Shown one piece after another: positions 37,528 through 45,945 of a DNA stretch of 64,000 nt; position 1 is the stretch's first letter; the number at the start of each line of letters is the position of its first letter. The position numbers and the translations under genes were made by a program. Under the pieces are notes generated by a model. The model was not told the origin of the DNA and did not search any database. It worked only from the letters and a program-made list of their open reading frames with translations. Origin of the DNA: Chitinophagales bacterium (GTDB lineage Bacteria > Bacteroidota > Bacteroidia > Chitinophagales > CAIOSU01); contig JBBDNB010000021.1 in the NCBI GenBank assembly GCA_040877935.1, positions 1 through 64,000 of the forward strand, written 5' to 3'.

Positions 37528-37620
37528 CCCTGACAATGATAATCACCATTTCATGATAAGCTATTGATTTTCATTCGTCAAATTATGCAATTGAAAAGCA
37601 ATTGCATAATGTGGGATAAA
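37528..37620 (+). repeat. dispersed intergenic repeat, copy 2
   Basis: Matches copy 1 at 2585-2692 in both blocks. Here the terminal hairpin is perfect: ATTATGCAATTG (37582-37593), loop AAAAG, CAATTGCATAAT (37599-37610). The spacer between the blocks is about 15 bases shorter than in copy 1, and the flanking inverted repeats of copy 1 are absent. Confidence 0.7.
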
Positions 37621-37768
37621 ATAATTTCCTTCTGAATGACCAATGTTTACAAGGCTTTTCATGGGGCATGAAAAATATTCTGCTAAAAAATGGTTGAAAT
37701 TGAACCCTAAGGTACTAATTCAACAACAATGGATTTGTAATCAGCAATCCTGAAACAATTACGCATTT

Positions 37769-37794
37769 TTTCACATAAATTTACTCATGTGAAA
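37769..37794. promoter_or_regulatory. inverted repeat upstream of phoD
   Basis: TTTCACAT (37769-37776) and ATGTGAAA (37787-37794) are perfect 8-base arms 10 bases apart, 57 bases before the phoD start. The spacing fits a dimeric regulator's operator; which regulator is unknown. Confidence 0.4.
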
Positions 37795-37850
37795 TGAGCA
37801 CTTTTCCAGCAAAACATGTACATTGTAAGGCCAATTAAAAGACCTTAAGA

Positions 37851-39461
37851 TTGTACTTGTTGCATTTTCTGTTTTCAATTTCCTGGATATTAATCAGTCT
37901 TTCTCACTTACAGGCAGAAAATCCGCTGGATGCGCTAAAAAATCCAGAACTCTCGCCATTTTATTATGGCGTAGCATCGGGCGACCCGCTTCAGGATCGT
38001 GTGATTCTTTGGACAAAAGTAGATGTTGAAAACAGCCCGGACAGTATTTCTGTTTTCTGGGAAATTGCCCGGGACACCGCTTTTAAAGACATTGCCAACA
38101 GCGGTACTGCCATATCCCATAAAGCAAATGATTTCACCGTAAAAGTAGATGCCAACCGGCTGCAATCCAATACCTGGTACTATTATAGATTCAGCTTTGA
38201 GGAAACATATTCATTGACAGGCAGAACGAAAACCCTCCCTGCTGATGGAGAAGTAGATGCCGTTAGGTTGGCTGTGGCAAGTTGCCAGGATTATGAATTT
38301 GGCTACTATAATGCTTATAAAAGCATGGTCGATAGAAATCAAGCAGATGCTGTGGTTTTTCTCGGAGATTATATCTATGAATATGGCAGCTATGCACTCA
38401 AAGAACCCACCATAGAGTTTAGAAAAAGACGGGTGAGGTACAACTATCCCGAACATGAAATTGTAAGCCTGGAAGATTACAGAAACCGTTATCGCCTCTA
38501 CCGGCTCGATTCAAATTTAAGGGAAGCCCATCGCCAATTTCCCTGGATATGCGTGTGGGACGACCACGAGCATGCCAACAATGCGTGGCGAACGGGCGCT
38601 CAAAACCATCAACCCGAAACAGAAGGAGATTGGGAAGAAAGATTGGCGCGTTCCATAAAGGTATATCACGAGTGGTTGCCCATACGACTGCCGGAAGAAG
38701 ACAAGCCCATAAAAATTTACAGGAATTTTGAATTTGGAAAGCTCTTCAATTTGCTGATTTTAGATGCGAGAATAATAGGAAGAGACAAACCTGTGAGTAG
38801 AAGAATTGATATAAAAGATACGCTGCTCAATCAAGAAAATCGGTATTTATTGGGTCTGGAGCAAATGCAATGGATAGAAAATACGCTGGCAAATTCTGAG
38901 AGCGAATGGACCATCCTGGGGCAGCAAATTATGATGGCGCCCCTTTTGATTAAAAACCCGATTTTCGACAAAACCAAAGTTGGCAACAGCGATCAATGGG
39001 ATGGCTATCCACAAGAGAGAAATAGGCTTCGCAGCATTGTTGAGCAAAACAATATTGACAATTTGGTGGTGCTGAGCGGAGACATCCATACGGCCATAGT
39101 CAGTCATTTGCCCAAAAGCAATTTCAGGCGCGGAAGACTGGCCAATAATTGGGGTGTGGAGTTTGTTACACCTTCTATCTCATCAAGAAACCTGGAAAAA
39201 AGAATGCTGCTCTTTAAATTACTTACAAGGAGCTTCAATCCCAATATTAAATTTTTGGACCTTTTTGCCCACGGCTATTATATTTTAGATATCAGAAAAG
39301 AAAGTGTGCAGGCCGATTACTTTTTTGCCAACAGGATAAAGACACGCATATTCAAGGAAAGAAAAGTGCGCAGCTACTATGTGAATAACGGCAAAATGCG
39401 GATTAGAAAAAGCAGGAAAAAGGCAATGACCAGGCAAAATTATCCACCCTTGGCACCATAA
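37851..39461 (+). CDS. phoD: PhoD-family alkaline phosphatase / phosphodiesterase
   Basis: 536 residues from a TTG; no ATG precedes the signal peptide (LHFLFSISWILISLSHLQA). An N-terminal beta domain (about 30-125) with SGDPLQDRVILWTKV is followed by the metallophosphoesterase core: CQDYEFGYYNAY, FLGDYIYEYG, VWDDHEHANNAW and LSGDIHTAIVSH. PhoD enzymes release phosphate from mono- and diesters outside the cell, usually with Ca and Fe. The extreme C-terminus is basic (RKSRKKAMTRQN) and has no T9SS tail, so a Sec-exported periplasmic location is likeliest. No Tat RR motif is seen, unlike Bacillus PhoD. Confidence 0.9.
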   Translation: MYLLHFLFSISWILISLSHLQAENPLDALKNPELSPFYYGVASGDPLQDRVILWTKVDVENSPDSISVFWEIARDTAFKDIANSGTAISHKANDFTVKVDANRLQSNTWYYYRFSFEETYSLTGRTKTLPADGEVDAVRLAVASCQDYEFGYYNAYKSMVDRNQADAVVFLGDYIYEYGSYALKEPTIEFRKRRVRYNYPEHEIVSLEDYRNRYRLYRLDSNLREAHRQFPWICVWDDHEHANNAWRTGAQNHQPETEGDWEERLARSIKVYHEWLPIRLPEEDKPIKIYRNFEFGKLFNLLILDARIIGRDKPVSRRIDIKDTLLNQENRYLLGLEQMQWIENTLANSESEWTILGQQIMMAPLLIKNPIFDKTKVGNSDQWDGYPQERNRLRSIVEQNNIDNLVVLSGDIHTAIVSHLPKSNFRRGRLANNWGVEFVTPSISSRNLEKRMLLFKLLTRSFNPNIKFLDLFAHGYYILDIRKESVQADYFFANRIKTRIFKERKVRSYYVNNGKMRIRKSRKKAMTRQNYPPLAP

Positions 39462-39507
39462 GTTCTGTTTTTTATCGGTAATCATTAAGCCCCATCATCT
39501 ATAAGCC

Positions 39508-39537
39508 TTTATTATTTGCGGATAAAAGCTAAATTTG
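39508..39537 (+). promoter_or_regulatory. promoter of the outer-membrane barrel gene
   Basis: TAAATTTG (39530-39537) is a perfect TAnnTTTG -7 box with TTTA 18 bases upstream (39508-39511). Transcription would start near 39544, after the in-frame TTG at 39542 and before the ATG at 39557, which decides the start codon of the next gene. Confidence 0.6.
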
Positions 39538-39556
39538 TGGCTTGAAAAACATAGCT

Positions 39557-40303
39557 ATGAAATATTTTCTTCTTTTAATTTTTTCTTGTATTAGCATCGC
39601 GCCATCTTTTGCCCAGGAAGATACAGCAGAAGATGATTTCTCCAAATCAAAGGAAAAAGCTCAGACTACCATTAATGAAACTGCCAGCCGCGACCGAGTG
39701 GTTGTGGAATTGACCTTTGACAACTGGTTTCACAATGTCGATAGCCTGCAGACCAAATGGCATTCCCTTGGATTTAATTTTCATTTCATGTATGACATGA
39801 TCATTAAAAAGTCCAGGTTCAGTTTTGCGCCTGGTATCGGTATTGGTACCAGCCATATCTACAACAATTCAGAAATCGTAAAAACCGATTCAACGAGTTT
39901 TTTCAGACCTATTGGCGATGGCGACCAAAAAGGTGGTTATACTATGGATGAACTCAAGGGCAATAAACTCACACTGGTTTATCTGGATGTGCCATTGGAA
40001 TTGCGCTACAGGGCTAAACCAAACAACAATAACAAGGCTTTTAAAATGGCCATTGGAGTAAAAGGTAGCGTACTGGTTCAGAGCCATACTAAAACACGCT
40101 TTACAGATAGCTTTGGCGATACCAAAAAAATTAAGGACATCAACCAAAAGGATTTGTTGAAATTCAGAGCAGCAGCTACTTTCAGAATTGGTTATGGCCC
40201 CTTTAACGTACTTGCAGTGTACAACCTGACCAACCTTTTTAAGAAAGATCGCGGCCCCATTGTTACCCCATTTTCGCTGGGGATATCGTTTAATGGATTG
40301 TAG
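39557..40303 (+). CDS. outer-membrane beta-barrel protein (PorT-like family)
   Basis: About 248 residues from ATG 39557 (MKYFLLLIF), which gives a clean signal peptide cleaved after SFAQ. An acidic and Lys-rich stretch follows, then amphipathic strands typical of the small PorT-type barrels, e.g. FSFAPGIGIGTSHIYN and LVYLDVPLELRYRA, ending FSLGISFNGL. In T9SS bacteria one member of this family, PorT, is part of the secretion pathway, but many paralogues exist and I cannot assign this one to it. Confidence 0.8.
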   Translation: MKYFLLLIFSCISIAPSFAQEDTAEDDFSKSKEKAQTTINETASRDRVVVELTFDNWFHNVDSLQTKWHSLGFNFHFMYDMIIKKSRFSFAPGIGIGTSHIYNNSEIVKTDSTSFFRPIGDGDQKGGYTMDELKGNKLTLVYLDVPLELRYRAKPNNNNKAFKMAIGVKGSVLVQSHTKTRFTDSFGDTKKIKDINQKDLLKFRAAATFRIGYGPFNVLAVYNLTNLFKKDRGPIVTPFSLGISFNGL

Positions 40304-40494
40304 GATTTAGTTGACCAGTAGATTAGTTGCCTGGAGAATTAGTATGGTCTTAGGCATATTATTTTTCCTCCCATCCTTTCAAGAATCCAATATTTGTCTG
40401 TATTTTAATTTACTGGCGTTTTTTTTGATTTCCAAAATTCGCCAGAATTCCTCTATTCATAGCGCCCTCGCTACGAATCAATAAAACTCTCCAA

Positions 40495-41274
40495 TTATTC
40501 CCCTTTAAACTCAGGTTTTCTTTTTTCCAAAAAGGCCGTAGTGCCCTCTTTGTAGTCTTTGGAATAACCAGCCATTTCCTGTCCGTAGGCTTCTTCCTGT
40601 AGCATGGTATCCAAATCGGAGTGAAAGGATTTGTTCAGCATTTTTTTCATAATGCCTATGGCTTTGGTAGGCGCTTTGGCATAATAATCGGTGTATTCCT
40701 TTACCGCAGCATCCAATTCTTCGGAAGGCACCACTTTATTGACCATACCCAATTCCAGTGCATCTGCTGCGCTAACTTTGGTGCCCATCGTACTCAGCTC
40801 AAAAGCTTTGTTGGAGCCCACAATTCTGGGCAGAAAGTAAGAAGAGCCGGAATCCAGCACCAAACCGATATTGACAAATACTTCTATCAATTTCGCATTT
40901 TCGGCAGCCACCACTACATCAGAAGCCAATGCCAGCGAACAACCTGCACCTGCTGCCACGCCATTCAGGCGACAAACAATAGGTTTGGGCATATTGCGCA
41001 TCAGGCGGATAATGGGATTGTAGCGTTTCACCACCGATTCGCCCAGGTTTCTGTTTTCAGCACCCTGCACATCTTTAAGGTCCTGCCCTGAACAAAATGC
41101 TTTGCCTTCTCCCGTAAGCACTACCACCCGAACATCAGGGCTTTTTGTTACTTCTTTCAGGGCTTTTTGCAGTTCAAAACTCAGCGCATCATTAAAGGCA
41201 TTATAGACATCGGGGCGGTTTAAGGTAATGTATCCTACGCCTTCTTTAATTTCTAAGATAAGTGTATCGTACAT
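40495..41274 (-). CDS. enoyl-CoA hydratase/isomerase, PaaG-like
   Basis: 259 residues of the crotonase fold. The oxyanion-hole segment KAFCSGQDLKDVQG and the second loop NGVAAGAGCSLALASD are present; GLVLDSGSSYFLPRIVG carries an Asp in place of the Glu used by hydratases, as in PaaG (1,2-epoxyphenylacetyl-CoA isomerase). No other phenylacetate genes are near, so the pathway is unclear. Last gene of the rpoN-PAP2-crotonase run on the minus strand. Confidence 0.88.
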   Translation of the reverse strand: MYDTLILEIKEGVGYITLNRPDVYNAFNDALSFELQKALKEVTKSPDVRVVVLTGEGKAFCSGQDLKDVQGAENRNLGESVVKRYNPIIRLMRNMPKPIVCRLNGVAAGAGCSLALASDVVVAAENAKLIEVFVNIGLVLDSGSSYFLPRIVGSNKAFELSTMGTKVSAADALELGMVNKVVPSEELDAAVKEYTDYYAKAPTKAIGIMKKMLNKSFHSDLDTMLQEEAYGQEMAGYSKDYKEGTTAFLEKRKPEFKGE

Positions 41275-41280
41275 GGTATT

Positions 41281-41904
41281 TTAGTTTAAAAAATTTAAAT
41301 CAATATTGAACGCTATAAACTGACAGGCAAAGCCAATGGCATAACCCATAAATACTTCAGCATTATTGTGCGCTTTCAGTACCAGTCGGGAAGTACCCAC
41401 CATTCCGGCAACAACTATAACAAGTGCAAGCGGCCATTCCAGGTTATAGCTCGACATAAAAGTGAGCGCAACAAGCAATGTAATAAAATTGCCAAAAGCC
41501 AGGGTATGCACACTTATTTTTATAAAAAGATTGAAGAAAAAAGCGGCAAATACGGAAAGGCTGGCTCCCAGCATAATATCATTGATAAAGCCACCTATAC
41601 CCAGGCTTTTAACCACCATAAATGTCCAGAAATAAAAAATGGAAATGGCGATAAATGGGATGATACGTTCTTTGCGATCGCTCATTTCATATGAATTGAT
41701 AAAATTCAATTTCTTCATTAGGAAGATCACCAATATGGGAAAAATGAGCGTATTGGTGGTTATGGTTGCCAATAGTCTTACTACTTCCTCGCGGGTAAGA
41801 TTGGACAAAAAATGCGGGTAAACCAAAGCGATCAACAAAAGTGCGTAGGAAGGCAGCAGCATGGGGTGAAAAAACACGGAAAGCAGGTATGCAAAAGCCT
41901 TCAT
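41281..41904 (-). CDS. integral membrane protein related to PAP2 phosphatases
   Basis: 207 residues with six hydrophobic helices. The residues KISVHTLAFGN and SRLVLKAHNNAEVFMGYAIG have the SxH and SRxxxxxHxxxE pattern of the C2 and C3 motifs of lipid phosphatases of the PAP2 type, though C1 (KxxxxxxRP) is weak (YEMSDRKERIIPF). Could therefore dephosphorylate a lipid phosphate or be an inactive relative. Begins one base after the rpoN stop. Confidence 0.7.
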   Translation of the reverse strand: MKAFAYLLSVFFHPMLLPSYALLLIALVYPHFLSNLTREEVVRLLATITTNTLIFPILVIFLMKKLNFINSYEMSDRKERIIPFIAISIFYFWTFMVVKSLGIGGFINDIMLGASLSVFAAFFFNLFIKISVHTLAFGNFITLLVALTFMSSYNLEWPLALVIVVAGMVGTSRLVLKAHNNAEVFMGYAIGFACQFIAFNIDLNFLN

Positions 41905-41905
41905 C

Positions 41906-43375
41906 TCAGAGTTCTTTTCTTAAGCGGGCAACAGGAATGCCCAATTGTTCGCGATATTTAGCTACTGTTCTTCTGGCAATATTGTAGCCTTTTTCCTTCA
42001 GTCCTTCCATTAGTTTTTGATCAGAAAGTGGTTTCTTTTTGTTTTCAGCCTCTATCATATCTGAAAGTATGCTCTTTACTTCACGGGTTGAAACTTCTTC
42101 CCCACTGTCAGTAGAAATGGATTCCGAGAAAAAATATTTCAGCGGGTAAATGCCAAATTCTGTTTGTACATATTTGCTATTGGCCACCCTCGAAATAGTA
42201 GAAATGTCCAGGTTGGTCATTTCAGCGATATCTTTTAGGATCATGGGTTTTAGCTTGGTTTCATCCCCGCTGATAAAAAAGTCGTACTGCTTTTTCATCA
42301 ATGATTGCATGGTTTTCAAAAGCGTCTGCTGACGTTGTTGAATGGCATCGATAAACCAGCGGGCTGCATCTATTTTTTGCTTGATAAAAAGCACTGCCTG
42401 TTTTTCATTGCTGTTTTTGCTGTTTTCCGATTTATCATAAGCTTCCAGCATATCTTTATAATCCCGGCTTACAGAAAGCTCGGGTGCATTTCTGCCATTT
42501 AGGGTCAGTTCCAGCTCCCCGTTTTTGTTGTTGAGGAAAAAATCAGGGGTAATGTACTGTCGTTCTTTTGATGAAGAAGCATAGGCACTTCCGGGTTTGG
42601 GATTCAGCTTTAGAATTTCATCCAATACAATTTTTAACTCGTCTTCATCCAGGTCCAATTGTTTTTGAAGTTTGTCGTAATGTTTTTTAGAAAACAGTTC
42701 AAAATATTTACCAATTACCTGTTTTGCTTTTTTAATAATGATATTCTCATTTGCTTTTTCAAGCTGAATCATCAGGCATTCCTGAAGATTTTGCGCTGCC
42801 ACTCCGGGCGGGTCAAATTGTTGAATTTGCTGAATTATTTCATTGACTTCATCGGCATTTACTATAATGTTTTGACCAAAAGCCAGATCATCGGTAATGG
42901 CCGCTGCATCTCTACGCAGATAGCCATCGTCATCTATGCTGCCAACTATTTGCAAAGCGATTTTTTCTTCCTGTTCATCCAGGTTTAGCAGACCAACCTG
43001 GTCAACCAAATATTCGTGAAAGGTACTTTGAACCGAAACAGGATATTCCTTATCCTCATCATCGGCAGAATAATTGTTGCTACGGGTTTTATAGTCCGGA
43101 ATATCGTCATCATCGTAATACTCTGACAAGTCAATATCTTCTAATTCATCGGTAGCAACCTGTTCATCTTTTTCTTCTGCTTTTGTATTTTCCGGCTCCT
43201 GGGCATCAAATTCTTCCTGCTCATTTGAACCTTCTTCCAAAGCAGGATTGGACTCCAATTCCTCCTTAATGCGCTGCTCCAATTGAGCTGTAGGCACCTG
43301 CAGCAATTTCATCAGTTGAATTTGCTGAGGCGAGAGCCGCTGTAATTGCTTTTGTGAAAGTTTTTGATGTAACAT
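41906..43375 (-). CDS. rpoN: RNA polymerase sigma-54 factor
   Basis: 489 residues. Region I (LSQKQLQRLSPQQIQLMKLL, the glutamine- and leucine-rich activator-contact segment) is at residues 7-30, region II is long and acidic (EEGSNEQEEFDAQEPENTKAEE to about 115), the core-binding domain follows and the C-terminus carries the helix-turn-helix and the RpoN box ARRTVAKYREQLG near residue 470. Directs polymerase to -24/-12 promoters and needs an AAA+ activator; none is in the window. Divergent from asnS. Confidence 0.96.
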   Translation of the reverse strand: MLHQKLSQKQLQRLSPQQIQLMKLLQVPTAQLEQRIKEELESNPALEEGSNEQEEFDAQEPENTKAEEKDEQVATDELEDIDLSEYYDDDDIPDYKTRSNNYSADDEDKEYPVSVQSTFHEYLVDQVGLLNLDEQEEKIALQIVGSIDDDGYLRRDAAAITDDLAFGQNIIVNADEVNEIIQQIQQFDPPGVAAQNLQECLMIQLEKANENIIIKKAKQVIGKYFELFSKKHYDKLQKQLDLDEDELKIVLDEILKLNPKPGSAYASSSKERQYITPDFFLNNKNGELELTLNGRNAPELSVSRDYKDMLEAYDKSENSKNSNEKQAVLFIKQKIDAARWFIDAIQQRQQTLLKTMQSLMKKQYDFFISGDETKLKPMILKDIAEMTNLDISTISRVANSKYVQTEFGIYPLKYFFSESISTDSGEEVSTREVKSILSDMIEAENKKKPLSDQKLMEGLKEKGYNIARRTVAKYREQLGIPVARLRKEL

Positions 43376-43466
43376 TTCTGTTGCTTTTAGCCTTATATTC
43401 TAAGGCCTGTGCCAAAATTATAATTAATTTAGCACATTCTTTTTAGTATTTAAAGTAGCAGAAAGT

Positions 43467-44987
43467 ATGGATGTTTTGATTAAAGCGCTGGAAAAGCACG
43501 AGCAGAAGGAAGTAACTCTGAAAGGCTGGGTAGCAAACAAAAGAACAGGAAAGGGTTTGGTTTTCATCATATTGAGAGATGGCAGTGGTTTTTGCCAGTG
43601 CGTGGTCAATGAAGAAAATGTGCCAGAAGCACAATTTGAAGATGCTAAAAGACTAAGCCAGGAGAGTTCTCTGCAGCTGAAAGGAAAAGTATTGAAAGAC
43701 GAGCGTCAGCTTGGAGGCTATGAACTTCAGGTTTCTGAATTGCAGATCATTTCCGAAGCGGAAGAATATCCCATTTCTAAAAAGGAACACGGTGTAGATT
43801 TCCTGATGGACAAGCGGCACTTGTGGTTGCGTTCTACGCGTCAATGGGCTATTATGCGCATTCGCAACAGGATTATATTTGGCATTCACCGCTTTTTCCA
43901 GGAAAGGGATTTTATACAAATGGATCCCCCCATTTTTACCAGCAATGCCAGTGAAGGAACTTCAACACTGTTTGAAACAGATTTTTACGGACAACCGGCT
44001 TACCTTTCTCAATCAGGTCAATTGTATGGTGAGGCTATGGCAATGGCACACAACCTGATCTATACTTTTGGCCCTACTTTTCGTGCAGAAAAATCAAAGA
44101 CCAGAAGGCATTTGTCGGAATTTTGGATGATAGAGCCGGAAATGGCCTTTTTCGATCTGGATCAGGACATGGATTTGATTGAGGGTTTTTTCAGATTTAT
44201 TGTACGGGATGTGGTAGAAAACTGTGCCCAGGAACTTGAACTTATCGAGCGCGATACTGAACGTCTGAAAGCTGCCGATGCACCATTCCCGCGCATCACC
44301 TATGATGATGCAGTGAAAATCATAAAAGGGGAAAAAGATGTGAATGGTAAAAACTCCATTGAAACGCTTGAAAATGACCTCAAACTGATCAATGCGCAAA
44401 TAATTGAGGCGGAAGCTGATATTGCTGAAAGAGAAGCCAATATTGCCAAAGGCGGAATGAAAAAAGGCGCTGTGAATTTCAACAAGAGTAAAATTGACCA
44501 GTTGAAAGTGCAGATAAAAGACCTGAAGGAAAAAGCAGATTATATCCCGCAATGGATTGAATCGGCCAAAAACTTTGTTCAGGGAAATGATTTTGGCGGT
44601 TCTGATGAAACGGTTTTGACCCGATTGTTTGAAACCCCTGTGATGGTCTATAAATGGCCCAAAGCCATCAAGGCTTTTTACATGAAACAGGATGAAGAAA
44701 ATCCGGATTATGTAAAAGGGGTGGATGTTTTGGCACCGGAAGGCTATGGAGAAATTGTAGGTGGCGGAGAGCGTGAAACAGATAAAACTTATCTGATAGA
44801 GCAAATTCACAAACACGAATTGCCCATTGAGGCCTTTGAGTGGTATTTGGATTTAAGGCGTTTTGGATCCGTGCCACATGCCGGTTTCGGCATGGGACTG
44901 GAAAGAATGGTGGCCTATATCTGCGGGTTGCACCATGTCCGAGAAACCATTCCTTTCCCGAGAATGTACGGCAGGTTGGCTCCTTGA
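43467..44987 (+). CDS. asnS: asparaginyl-tRNA synthetase
   Basis: 506 residues. OB-fold anticodon domain at 15-110 (VTLKGWVANKRTGKGLVFI), then the class II core with motif 2 FRAEKSKTRRHLSEFWMIEPE and motif 3 GFGMGLERMVAYI. Between them, about residues 291-375, is a charged helical insertion (EADIAEREANIAKGGMKKGA...) seen in Bacteroidota AsnRS and explaining the length above the ~465 of E. coli. The asparagine specificity is supported by EPEMAFFDLDQ in the active site region. Confidence 0.96.
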   Translation: MDVLIKALEKHEQKEVTLKGWVANKRTGKGLVFIILRDGSGFCQCVVNEENVPEAQFEDAKRLSQESSLQLKGKVLKDERQLGGYELQVSELQIISEAEEYPISKKEHGVDFLMDKRHLWLRSTRQWAIMRIRNRIIFGIHRFFQERDFIQMDPPIFTSNASEGTSTLFETDFYGQPAYLSQSGQLYGEAMAMAHNLIYTFGPTFRAEKSKTRRHLSEFWMIEPEMAFFDLDQDMDLIEGFFRFIVRDVVENCAQELELIERDTERLKAADAPFPRITYDDAVKIIKGEKDVNGKNSIETLENDLKLINAQIIEAEADIAEREANIAKGGMKKGAVNFNKSKIDQLKVQIKDLKEKADYIPQWIESAKNFVQGNDFGGSDETVLTRLFETPVMVYKWPKAIKAFYMKQDEENPDYVKGVDVLAPEGYGEIVGGGERETDKTYLIEQIHKHELPIEAFEWYLDLRRFGSVPHAGFGMGLERMVAYICGLHHVRETIPFPRMYGRLAP

Positions 44988-45115
44988 TTAATGTTATTCT
45001 AATGGACTTTCTAATGCTTCCAGCTCTGATAATAACAATGTGTTGATAATCAGATGCATGCACTATTTTGATACTTCCTTAAATTGAAATTTTAAAAATT
45101 CCTGAAAACCTAATA

Positions 45116-45820
45116 ATGAAAAAATCAATTCAATCTGTGCTATTTATTGCCCTGTTTGTTCTTCAATTTACTGCAGTATTTGCCCAAAAACAAAATGGAG
45201 TAATCGCAAAAGTAACAGATGGAGATTCTTTTGAAATAATTGCCAATGGCGAAAAATTCAAAGTCAGGTTAAATGGAATTGATTGTCCTGAATACGATCA
45301 GGCTTATGGCGCAGAAGCCACTGAATTTGCAATGCAGTTTCTTTATCAGGAAATTAAATTTGAGTCTTTTGGAGAAGATAAATACAAAAGAGTAATTGCT
45401 GATATATATTTCGGTGAAAAAAGCATCAATGCCCTTTTGGTAGAAAACGGATATGCTTGGCATTATAAAAAATATTAGGATGATGCTTCACTTGATAAAC
45501 TGGAAGTAAAAGCCAAAGCCGCCAAGATCGGGCTTTGGAGTCAGGATGAGCCAATGGCGCCATGGGACTGGAGAAAAATAAGCAAGGAAGAAAAAATTGC
45601 TTTTGCAGAATCTACCCAAACAGAAATTCCGCTTTTTGAAAATGAGAGCAACACTTTGACTGATAAAAATACAGTACTCATTTGTGGGGGAAGCAGTGCC
45701 ACTAAATACCATAATTCAAGCAATTGCAAAGGGGTGAAAAGTTGTAAAGGAGAAATGTCTAAAATCTCTAAAGATGCCGCTGAAAGCAAAGGCAGAGGCC
45801 CTTGTTCATTTTGCTACTAG
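45116..45820 (+). pseudogene. thermonuclease (SNase)-like gene broken by an in-frame TAG
   Basis: The reading frame from ATG 45116 shows a signal peptide (to AVFAQ), the SNase domain start (IAKVTDGDSFEIIANGEKFK, RLNGIDCPEYDQAYG) and the final active-site segment (NGYAWHYKKY), then meets TAG at 45476-45478. The same frame continues without a break to 45820, and the continuation is the expected rest of the SNase fold (DKLEVKAKAAKIGLWSQD, APWDWRK) plus a Cys-rich C-terminal tail (CGGSSATKYHNSSNCKG, PCSFCY). A single substitution in one codon, e.g. TCG to TAG, explains the break. Read-through or assembly error are alternatives. The full product would be 234 residues. Confidence 0.85.
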
Positions 45821-45840
45821 TATCGTGTCAACCAACAAAT

Positions 45841-45881
45841 AACGGTCTCGGCTATAATATCTCTGCAAATAGCCGTCCGTT
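45841..45881. other. bipartite inverted repeat after the nuclease gene
   Basis: AACGG-tct-CGGCTAT (45841-45855) pairs with ATAGCCG-t-CCGTT (45869-45881) around a 13-base loop. The two-part stem resembles a cassette recombination site in outline, but the RYYYAAC/GTTRRRY ends of integron attC sites are not seen. Confidence 0.5.
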
Positions 45882-45945
45882 TGAGGTGAAATTTAGCACC
45901 ACTTCAGTGCCTTATTTTTGATTGCAGCACTTGAAATGGCTTTTC

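Larger units (their letters stand above)
37347..37850. other. 504-bp intergenic region with three structural elements
   Basis: No gene is supported. In order it holds a 48-bp perfect palindrome, a partial repeat of its arm (GCCTTGTGGCTAC at 37475-37487), the second copy of the dispersed hairpin-tailed repeat, and a TTTCACAT/ATGTGAAA inverted repeat close to phoD. Confidence 0.7.

Noticed and set aside
44094-44816. 240-residue open frame antisense to asnS
   Set aside because: Phe/Ile-rich antisense shadow of a highly conserved gene, no start context or family resemblance.
43467-44987. Charged insertion in asparaginyl-tRNA synthetase as a novel fusion
   Set aside because: An insertion of this kind is common in Bacteroidota AsnRS as far as I know, so it is described but not counted as new.
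45841-45881. Integron attC site
   Set aside because: The terminal RYYYAAC and GTTRRRY core sites are absent and no integrase is present; kept only as an inverted repeat.
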